13,628 nt of DNA from Campylobacterota bacterium. Its GTDB lineage: Bacteria; Campylobacterota; Campylobacteria; Campylobacterales; SZUA-545. The position numbers were made by a program, and so were the translations under genes. How positions within the stretch are numbered: position 1 is the first letter of the stretch; each line of letters opens with the position of its first letter. Where the stretch lies: positions 1 to 13,628 of the forward strand of contig PWVP01000210.1 in the NCBI GenBank assembly GCA_003561815.1, in the 5' to 3' direction. Positions 1 through 4,192 of this stretch are shown piece by piece. The notes beneath the pieces were generated by a model. That model was not told the DNA's origin, made no database searches, and saw nothing but the letters and a program-made list of their open reading frames with translations.

Positions 1-17
1 CGACGCTCTTCCGATCT
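1..17 (+). other. Residual Illumina TruSeq adapter at contig end
   Basis: The 17 bases CGACGCTCTTCCGATCT are identical to the 3' end of the standard Illumina TruSeq universal adapter. They sit exactly at the edge of the window, where untrimmed adapter is expected. They are not genomic. The vapC reading frame runs through them without a stop, so the last residues encoded there are artefactual. Confidence 0.95.
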
Positions 18-377
18 AAAGCAAACACCACTCAGCCCCTCAAAATCCTCATCCTGTGTCCAGAGAGTGGCGTTGTGGTGGCGGGCGGTGGCGTAGAGGA
101 GGCTCTCAGCCATGGGGAGTCGGTGGAGTGTGGAGAGTTTGGCGGCTTCGAGGGCTAGGGGGGTGTCCGGTGCGACGACGCTGCTTTGCTGCATGGCGGC
201 GATAGCCATGAGGGCGGACTGTTCATCCCGGTGGCGCAGCACCCATTTAAAAACCTCATAGAGCGAGATGGTGGAGACGATCAGCTCATCGCTGTTTTCG
301 ATCGCTTCGGCAAAAAGCGCCGCCCGATCGGAGCCTTCAAAATACTCCAGCCAGCCGCTTGTGTCTACGACATTCAT
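18..377 (-). CDS. vapC: VapC-like PIN-domain toxin, 3' end missing
   Basis: This is the toxin half of a type II toxin-antitoxin pair, a PIN-domain ribonuclease expected to cleave RNA with acidic residues holding Mg2+/Mn2+. The ATG at 377 opens 120 genomic codons beginning MNVVDTSGWLEYF, a classic PIN start. Candidate metal ligands are D5, E41, E91 and D109/D111 (in WTQDEDF). The third position is usually Asp in a 'LPMADS' motif; here it is LPMAES, a conservative change. VapC proteins are usually about 125-135 residues, so only a few C-terminal residues are lost at the contig edge. The start overlaps the upstream antitoxin stop as ATGA, implying translational coupling. The reading frame continues into adapter sequence at 1-17, so no true stop is visible. 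The family assignment is firm; the RNA target cannot be told from sequence. Confidence 0.88.
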
Positions 378-580
378 AGACGATCCGCTTCGCGCTCGAA
401 GTCGGTGGGTATGCCCTTTAAAAAACCTCGTCTAGCGGTGATGGGCTCGACTTTTACCAGCTCGATTCGGCCTTCGTAGGTGATGACGCAGAGCTTTTGG
501 CCCTCTTGGATAGAGAGCTCTTCACGGACTTTTTTGGGGATGACCACCTGATATTTTGGAGAAACTGTTACGGTTTGCAT
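374..580 (-). CDS. vapB: VapB-type antitoxin, SpoVT/AbrB fold
   Basis: This 68-residue protein is the likely antitoxin of the adjacent PIN toxin. Residues 1-47 form a SpoVT/AbrB swapped-hairpin DNA-binding domain (TVSPKYQVVIPKKVREEL followed by a GQKL-type turn). The C-terminal tail from about residue 48 is charged and would wrap the toxin. In this family the antitoxin both neutralises the toxin and represses its own promoter. The gene lies directly downstream of a strong sigma70-type promoter (-35 TTGACA, 17-bp spacer, -10 TACAAT). Its stop overlaps the toxin start by 4 bp. Order (antitoxin first), size and overlap are all typical of the family. Confidence 0.88.
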   Translation of the reverse strand: MQTVTVSPKYQVVIPKKVREELSIQEGQKLCVITYEGRIELVKVEPITARRGFLKGIPTDFEREADRL

Positions 581-606
581 ATCGATCCATTATCTATTTT
601 ACGAAG

Positions 607-635
607 ATTGTATCGATTAAGCTATGGGGTGTCAA
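607..635 (-). promoter_or_regulatory. vapBC promoter
   Basis: Read on the minus strand, TTGACA (630-635) and TACAAT (607-612) are separated by exactly 17 bp, a near-consensus sigma70 promoter. The predicted start near 600 leaves about 20 nt of leader before the vapB ATG at 580. Two ATCGAT palindromes at 612-617 and 581-586 lie 31 bp apart, about three helical turns, and flank the start site. They could be antitoxin operators, but that is inference. Confidence 0.7.
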
Positions 636-640
636 GAGAT

Positions 641-680
641 GGGTTATAGTGCGCTCCACGAAAATCGGCCCAAAGGCTTT
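641..680 (+). repeat. Possible decayed copy of the murB promoter/start region
   Basis: Aligned without gaps, 641-680 matches 1311-1350 (murB -10 box, start codon and first codons) at about 28 of 40 positions. The match includes GGTTATA, GCG, CCA and the run of four A after the start. The murB ATG corresponds to ACG here. The two stretches bracket the RelE-like module. This could be a degenerate duplication or chance resemblance between two promoters. Confidence 0.3.
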
Positions 681-690
681 GCTCAGGGCG

Positions 691-1020
691 CTACGAGTGC
701 AGCACCTCTTGGATGATGGCCTTTAGGGTTTCTGTCTGGACGGTGTCTTGATCGGTTTTAGAGTAGAGGGTTACGAGATAGAGGGTTTTTTGGTGTCGGT
801 AGTATGTGATGACGCGAAAGCCGCCACTTTTTCCGGTGGGGATAGAGGAGTTGGCGATCCGGAGCTTAAAAAAGTTCTCGCCCAGCGGGGTGCTGGATTC
901 GGGGTTGGCTAGGAGATCGTTTGCTAGGGCAATCAGGTCTTGCTTGATCCTAGGGAAGCGCTTTTGGAGGCGTTTAACATCTTTATCAAAACGGGGCGTT
1001 GTCTGGATATCAAAGTTCAC
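691..1020 (-). CDS. RelE/HigB-like toxin
   Basis: This 109-residue protein resembles the RelE-superfamily group whose members carry a 'GKSGGxRVITYY' core. Here GKSGGFRVITYYRH is at about residues 63-76, followed by a beta strand and a YSKTDQD turn. Relatives are mRNA interferases acting at the ribosome, with basic and aromatic active-site residues. The start is a GTG at 1020 that overlaps the upstream antitoxin gene by 11 bp, so translation is probably coupled. No in-frame ATG gives a better start without cutting into the first beta strand. The order is antitoxin then toxin. I am confident of the superfamily but not of the exact subfamily or of enzymatic activity. Confidence 0.8.
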   Translation of the reverse strand: MNFDIQTTPRFDKDVKRLQKRFPRIKQDLIALANDLLANPESSTPLGENFFKLRIANSSIPTGKSGGFRVITYYRHQKTLYLVTLYSKTDQDTVQTETLKAIIQEVLHS

Positions 1021-1225
1021 TTAACAGCTCTTCGATCGGTCTGGCCTTTAGCCTTCCCTTCTCGATCTCTTTGATCTCTTCCACACCCTCTCGAAAGCGA
1101 TCAACGATCTGCTTATCATCGTCGTCGAGATAGATCACTTCTACGCCATCGCTCTTAAAGTGCTCTAGCATCCAGAGGACTCTTTGGGCTATGACATCGT
1201 TTTGAAAATGAACAGCCACCTGCAT
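1010..1225 (-). CDS. Antitoxin partner of the RelE-like toxin
   Basis: This 71-residue protein has no catalytic motif I recognise. The N-terminal part (about residues 1-32) could form a short beta-alpha-beta unit. The C-terminal half is highly charged and probably helical (DDDDKQIV, then EEIKEIEKGR), as expected of a flexible antitoxin tail. Its identity rests mainly on context: it precedes a RelE-like toxin gene, overlaps it by 11 bp and is of typical antitoxin size. A strong Shine-Dalgarno GGAGGTG at 1230-1236 precedes the ATG, fitting the usual excess of antitoxin over toxin. It does not look like a standard RHH, AbrB or Phd protein, so its DNA-binding mode is unclear. Confidence 0.72.
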   Translation of the reverse strand: MQVAVHFQNDVIAQRVLWMLEHFKSDGVEVIYLDDDDKQIVDRFREGVEEIKEIEKGRLKARPIEELLSEL

Positions 1226-1252
1226 AAAACACCTCCAATCCTAAGTGTCTGA

Positions 1253-1282
1253 ATTCTAGCACAAGAGCGCAGCGCAGCGCAA
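1253..1282 (-). promoter_or_regulatory. Candidate promoter of the RelE-like module
   Basis: On the minus strand TAGAAT (1253-1258) is a good -10 box. TTGCGC (1277-1282) is a weak -35 box with an 18-bp spacer. The region between includes a GCGCA tandem repeat. The leader would be about 20 nt with a strong Shine-Dalgarno. Confidence 0.45.
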
Positions 1283-1314
1283 TTTGTCGGGGCAGGGCTT
1301 TTTGATGCGTCGGT

Positions 1315-1327
1315 TATAATGCGTCCC
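1315..1327 (+). promoter_or_regulatory. murB promoter, predicted leaderless
   Basis: A perfect TATAAT lies at 1315-1320, 7 nt before the ATG at 1328. Transcription should begin at about 1327, leaving essentially no 5' leader. No good -35 box is visible, as is common for Campylobacterota promoters. The other in-frame ATG at 1319 is inside the -10 box and would be upstream of the transcript. Confidence 0.65.
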
Positions 1328-2107
1328 ATGAAAACCCGCACGATTGATTTCTCCCGCTACAGTTCGCTGAAAATCGGCCCGAGGGTCGATGTGACGGTGA
1401 TCGACTCTAAAGAGTTCGATGCCGGGGGCTACACGCTGATCGGCGGGGCCAACAACCTGCTGATCAGCCCCACGCCGCCGCCGCTGGCGATGCTCGATAA
1501 TGAGGTGTTTGGCTTTTGTGAGCTGGAGGCGGACTGTATCCGTGCGGGCGGGGCGCTAAAGACCGGGCAGCTGGCGAGCTTCTGCCGCCGCCACGATTTG
1601 GGCGGCTTGGAGTTTACGGGTAATTTGCCCGGCACCGTCGGCGCTCTGGTGGCGATGAATGCGGGGATGAAGGCGTGGGAGACTTTCACTCAGTTGCTTT
1701 GGGTGGATTTCGGCGCGGGGCGTGTGTCGGCGGAGAGCATCCCGCACGGTTATCGCCACGCGCAGCTGCCGGGCATCGTCTATGAGGCGGGCTTCGTGCG
1801 CCGATCGGGCTTCGATCGTGATTTGGAAGCGCAGTTTAAAGCGATGCGGGCTAATCAGCCCCAAGCGCCCAGCGCGGGCAGCTGCTTTAAAAACCCGCCA
1901 GGTGACTACGCCGGAGGGCTGATCGAGGCGGTGGGGCTAAAGGGTTTTGTTCAAGGCGGCATGGCCTTTAGCGACCAGCACGCGAACTTTCTCATCAACA
2001 CCGGCGGTGGCACCTACGAAGAGGCGATTTGGCTGATCGCCGAGGCGCAGGGGCGGGTTAAAGAGCGTTTCGGCGTGGCGCTGGAGCTGGAAGTGCAGGT
2101 TTTGTGA
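1328..2107 (+). CDS. murB: UDP-N-acetylenolpyruvoylglucosamine reductase MurB
   Basis: MurB reduces UDP-GlcNAc-enolpyruvate to UDP-MurNAc with NADPH and FAD in the cytoplasm, the second committed step of peptidoglycan synthesis. The 259-residue protein shows the FAD-binding signatures LIGGANNLL (37-45) and LEFTGNLPGTVGALVAMNAG (94-113). It also has the Y142-R143 pair, the catalytic-serine motif AGSCFKNP (S185), a HANFLIN segment (219-224) and the terminal LELEV with the expected proton-relay glutamate (253 or 255). It is a short form, as usual in Campylobacterota. The ATG at 1328 is preferred to the ATG at 1319 because the latter overlaps the -10 box. Flanking genes are a minus-strand toxin-antitoxin pair and cowN, so there is no cell-wall operon here. 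Identification is firm. Confidence 0.95.
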   Translation: MKTRTIDFSRYSSLKIGPRVDVTVIDSKEFDAGGYTLIGGANNLLISPTPPPLAMLDNEVFGFCELEADCIRAGGALKTGQLASFCRRHDLGGLEFTGNLPGTVGALVAMNAGMKAWETFTQLLWVDFGAGRVSAESIPHGYRHAQLPGIVYEAGFVRRSGFDRDLEAQFKAMRANQPQAPSAGSCFKNPPGDYAGGLIEAVGLKGFVQGGMAFSDQHANFLINTGGGTYEEAIWLIAEAQGRVKERFGVALELEVQVL

Positions 2108-2116
2108 TCGGTTTTT

Positions 2117-2131
2117 AGGCAGTAATTTTGT
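2117..2131 (+). promoter_or_regulatory. Weak sigma54-like -24/-12 candidate before cowN
   Basis: AGGCAG (2117-2122), 5 bp, then TTGT (2128-2131) resembles the sigma54 consensus TGGCAC-N5-TTGC. The -24 GG is present, but the -12 GC is changed to GT. If used, the start would be near 2142, giving a leader of about 28 nt before cowN. The mismatch at -12 makes this tentative; read-through from murB 62 bp upstream is equally possible. Confidence 0.22.
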
Positions 2132-2158
2132 GCCGATCGGGGTAACCTTTGTCAAAAA

Positions 2159-2165
2159 AAGGTGA
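2159..2165 (+). promoter_or_regulatory. cowN ribosome binding site
   Basis: AAGGTGA ends 4 nt before the ATG at 2170. This supports ATG 2170 over the in-frame TTG at 2149, which lies upstream of this site. Confidence 0.7.
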
Positions 2166-2169
2166 CCGG

Positions 2170-2463
2170 ATGCAGGATGAAAAAGTCGATCGCTATGTGA
2201 CCTTCCAGAATATCAACTGTTTCGAGCGTGCCGTGGAGGTGATGCGCGCTGCGAAGCGGGTGCTCGCTGATGAGCGCTACCAGAACCCCTTTTGGCAGCA
2301 GTTTCTCGATAAGACACCCCCTTCGTTTGCCAGCGGCGAGGAGGATGAGGATCTGCTCTATCATGTCTGCGCCAACCTCTTCTATCTCGAAGAGCTCTTT
2401 GAGGCCGCAGAGGATGAGGAGGGGCTAGCCCTCCTCGATACGGCGGAGTATGACTGCTGTTAG
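2170..2463 (+). CDS. cowN: CowN, CO-protection factor for nitrogenase
   Basis: CowN is a small cytoplasmic protein that sustains nitrogen fixation in the presence of carbon monoxide by protecting Mo-nitrogenase. The 97-residue product has the family's landmarks: an N-terminal VDRYVTFQNINC (5-16), a central NPFWQQFL, an acidic stretch, LLYHVCANLFYLEELFE, and the terminal EEGLALLDTAEYDCC with its paired cysteines. The length matches the family. The start is the ATG at 2170, behind AAGGTGA. No nif gene is visible in this window, so it stands apart from any nitrogenase cluster. It follows murB by 62 bp, and its stop TAG shares bases with the stop of the convergent yafQ gene. The assignment comes from recalled family features, not from an alignment. 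Confidence 0.85.
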   Translation: MQDEKVDRYVTFQNINCFERAVEVMRAAKRVLADERYQNPFWQQFLDKTPPSFASGEEDEDLLYHVCANLFYLEELFEAAEDEEGLALLDTAEYDCC

Positions 2464-2732
2464 TCAAACAGCTCGCTGTGACTACCGATGTCTACCAGCT
2501 TAAGGTATCCCTCTTCTGTTCGATAGACCAGCAGCAGATCGGGCCGAATGTGGCACTCGCGATAGCCCGATAGCTGGCCCTTTAGGGCGTGGTCGCAGTA
2601 GCGCCGATCGAGCTCGATCCCGTTTAACAGTTTGTAGAGAATCGTGATGAGGTGCTCTTCGTCGCTATCTTTGAGCTTGAGTCGCCGGTAGGATCGTTTG
2701 AATTGGTTGGTCTTAAAAAGCCGAAGCTTCAC
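2460..2732 (-). CDS. yafQ: YafQ-type mRNA interferase toxin
   Basis: This is the toxin of a DinJ-YafQ-type module, a RelE-fold ribonuclease that cuts mRNA in translating ribosomes. The 90-residue protein keeps the family's catalytic set with a two-residue offset from E. coli YafQ: H48 (H50), H61 (H63), D65 (D67), H85 (H87) and F89 (F91). The signature GYRECHIRPDLLLVY spans 56-70 and GSHSELF 83-89. E. coli W68 is leucine here (L66). The ATG at 2732 overlaps the antitoxin stop as ATGA. The TAA stop (2460-2462 on the plus strand) interlocks with the TAG of convergent cowN. The intact active site suggests a functional toxin. Confidence 0.93.
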   Translation of the reverse strand: MKLRLFKTNQFKRSYRRLKLKDSDEEHLITILYKLLNGIELDRRYCDHALKGQLSGYRECHIRPDLLLVYRTEEGYLKLVDIGSHSELFD

Positions 2733-2986
2733 GACTTGAGATCGTCCATGAGGGATTCGACGCTCTCATGGGTGGTGCCTTGCATCTCCTCGGCCTCTTT
2801 AAGCGCCTTTTTCAGCTGATGGGAGGGAAGCTTGATCTCAAAGGGCATCCCCCCCTCCAGACGAACTCGGTTGAGAAAGATGTTGATTGCATCGGAGAGG
2901 GAGAGGTTGTACTCTTTAAAGATAGCTTTCGCGCTCTCCCACGCCTGCGGATCCACCTTGATAGAGGTCTGTTTGCGTACAACCAT
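2729..2986 (-). CDS. dinJ: DinJ/RelB-family antitoxin
   Basis: This 85-residue antitoxin pairs with the YafQ toxin. The N-terminal ribbon-helix-helix domain is clear: KQTSIKVDPQAW as the DNA-binding strand, then SLSDAINIFLNRV as the second helix, then GGMPFEIKLPS. The charged C-terminal tail (from about residue 56) would wrap the toxin. The start ATG at 2986 is preceded by AAGGAGA (2991-2997), a strong ribosome site. Transcription comes from a near-consensus promoter wholly covered by a 13-bp inverted repeat, which fits repression by the antitoxin-toxin complex. The gene overlaps yafQ by 4 bp. Confidence 0.92.
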   Translation of the reverse strand: MVVRKQTSIKVDPQAWESAKAIFKEYNLSLSDAINIFLNRVRLEGGMPFEIKLPSHQLKKALKEAEEMQGTTHESVESLMDDLKS

Positions 2987-3007
2987 CTGCTCTCCTTGCT
3001 CTTTTCG

Positions 3008-3039
3008 GACATTATAATTCGTTTGAATTATAATGTCAA
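3008..3039 (-). promoter_or_regulatory. dinJ-yafQ promoter embedded in a perfect palindromic operator
   Basis: Two 13-bp arms, GACATTATAATTC (3008-3020) and GAATTATAATGTC (3025-3037), are exact reverse complements separated by GTTT. On the minus strand they contain -35 TTGACA (3034-3039) and -10 TATAAT (3011-3016) with a 17-bp spacer, both perfect consensus. The palindrome therefore covers the promoter almost completely. Binding of the DinJ ribbon-helix-helix complex would block RNA polymerase. The -35 box begins next to the stop codon of the upstream hydrolase gene (3040). Confidence 0.85.
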
Positions 3040-3576
3040 CTACTTCACGATCTGCGAGAGCGCCTTAAACTTCTCGTGTTCGGCTGTGCGGCAGAGCTCG
3101 AAGAGGATCGACTCGACATTGGTGATCACTGCGCCTGCGCGCTCCAGGCGATTGAGGGCGTTGAGGTAGTTGAGCGAGTCGCGGCTGGCGGTGGCGTCGG
3201 CGGGGATGTAGACTTTGTAGCCCGCATCGATGAGATCCATAGCGGTCTGTAGCAGGCAGATGTGCGCCTCGATGCCCGCTAGGATAATCTGCTTTTTGTG
3301 CCGTTTGCGCAGGGCGGCGCTAAAGCCCTCCTCGCGCCAGGCACTAAAGCTCATCTTCTCGATCACCTCCCCCTCGAGCCCTAGATCGCCTCGTGTCGGG
3401 CCGAGCCCTTTAGTGTACTGCTGGGTGATGAGTGTGGGCACCTCGAAGAGCTTAAGCCCTTCGCCCAGGCGGCGCACCCGATCGTGCAGCCGCTCGTGAC
3501 CGGCCATATGGCCAAAGAGCCGCTCTTGAAAATCCACCATCACCGCCGCGGCTTTGGCCAGCTTTATCATTCGCAT
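3040..3576 (-). CDS. Isochorismatase-family cysteine hydrolase
   Basis: This 178-residue cytoplasmic enzyme belongs to the isochorismatase-like alpha/beta hydrolases, which use an Asp-Lys-Cys triad on amide or vinyl-ether substrates. The triad is visible: D15 in VMVDFQE, K74 in IEKMSF and C107 in GIEAHICLLQT. The fold's central strands and the YIPADATASRD segment are present. It is closer to the YcaC-like uncharacterised hydrolases than to nicotinamidases, because no nicotinamidase metal-binding DxHxxxH motif is seen. The substrate is unknown. It overlaps the end of the DJ-1 gene by 10 bp and is probably co-transcribed with it. A second ATG two codons downstream (3570) could also be the start. 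Confidence 0.87.
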   Translation of the reverse strand: MRMIKLAKAAAVMVDFQERLFGHMAGHERLHDRVRRLGEGLKLFEVPTLITQQYTKGLGPTRGDLGLEGEVIEKMSFSAWREEGFSAALRKRHKKQIILAGIEAHICLLQTAMDLIDAGYKVYIPADATASRDSLNYLNALNRLERAGAVITNVESILFELCRTAEHEKFKALSQIVK

Positions 3577-4127
3577 GGCCCGATCAGCATCCCCTCTTGA
3601 AGCTGCTGTGCGGTCTCCTCGCCCACCAGTAGGCGCACGATCGCTAGGCCAAAGCAGAGCGCGGTGCCCGGTCCGCGGGAGGTGATGACACTGCCATTGA
3701 CCACCACCTTCTGATCGGCCACTAAAGAGGCGGGATCGATCTGGCCCTCATAGCCGGGATAGCAGGTGTAGGCTCCCTTGATCAGCCCCGCTTTATGCAG
3801 CGCGGTGGGGGCAGCACAGATGGCGCCCAGGGGTTTGTTCGCCGCTGCGTGGGCCTTTAGCATCGACTGCACCCGCTCATCGCTGCCGAGCGTCATGGCG
3901 TTTTCGTGTCCGCCGGGCAGGACGATGAAATCGTAGCTTTTATCCTCTACCGCTTTGAGGGTGGTATCGGCTGTCAGGGTGACGCCGTTGGCACTGGTGA
4001 CGATCGCGCCACTGCCCACGGCTGCCAGCGTCACCGAAAGCCCCGCGCGGCGCAGGACATCCACCACCGCGATCGCTTCGGTCTCCTCAAAACCTTGACT
4101 AATAGGCATCAAAACACTCTTAGACAT
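3567..4127 (-). CDS. DJ-1/PfpI family protein (YajL/ThiJ-like)
   Basis: This 186-residue protein of the DJ-1 superfamily has been linked to chaperone, glyoxalase or proposed deglycase activity under carbonyl or oxidative stress. The conserved glutamate motif is at 12-18 (GFEETEA). The nucleophile elbow with C104 is GAICAAPTAL (101-110). The VLPGGHENA and ITSRGPGTALCF motifs match YajL-like proteins. The start is the ATG at 4127, because AAAGGAG sits 5 nt upstream; an in-frame ATG at 4166 lacks such support. It leads a two-gene unit with the isochorismatase-like hydrolase and diverges from the histidine kinase gene. Confidence 0.9.
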   Translation of the reverse strand: MSKSVLMPISQGFEETEAIAVVDVLRRAGLSVTLAAVGSGAIVTSANGVTLTADTTLKAVEDKSYDFIVLPGGHENAMTLGSDERVQSMLKAHAAANKPLGAICAAPTALHKAGLIKGAYTCYPGYEGQIDPASLVADQKVVVNGSVITSRGPGTALCFGLAIVRLLVGEETAQQLQEGMLIGPCE

Positions 4128-4132
4128 GACAA

Positions 4133-4139
4133 CTCCTTT
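4133..4139 (-). promoter_or_regulatory. Ribosome binding site of the DJ-1 gene
   Basis: AAAGGAG on the minus strand, 5 nt before the ATG at 4127, fixes that start over the upstream in-frame ATG at 4166. Confidence 0.75.
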
Positions 4140-4179
4140 ACTCTTTGGGTTTAATCCGCTAAACATAGCGAGTTTAAGC

Positions 4180-4192
4180 TATAGTCACCCTT
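4180..4192 (+). promoter_or_regulatory. Histidine kinase operon promoter, predicted leaderless
   Basis: TATAGT at 4180-4185, preceded by AAGC, lies 7 nt before the ATG at 4193. Transcription would start at about 4192. No Shine-Dalgarno sequence can fit between the -10 box and the start codon. Confidence 0.55.

Noticed and set aside
660..671. 12-base exact match (660-671 and 1369-1380) taken alone as evidence of a murB fragment
   Set aside because: Several 12-base matches are expected by chance in a window this size, and the similarity does not extend in that register.
1267..1282. GCGCA tandem repeat as a regulatory repeat or array
   Set aside because: It is only about three short units, with no flanking structure; probably compositional.
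1319..1327. murB start at the ATG at 1319
   Set aside because: It overlaps the TATAAT -10 box, so it cannot be on the transcript from that promoter; the ATG at 1328 is in frame and better placed.
1556..1864. Minus-strand reading frames inside murB (also 1429-1689)
   Set aside because: They are shadows of a strongly conserved gene, with no domain, promoter or ribosome site.
2106..2138. GATCGG/CCGATC inverted repeat after murB as a terminator
   Set aside because: The arms are 6 bp with a loop of about 21 nt and no T-run, and GATCGG is one of the commonest words in this DNA.
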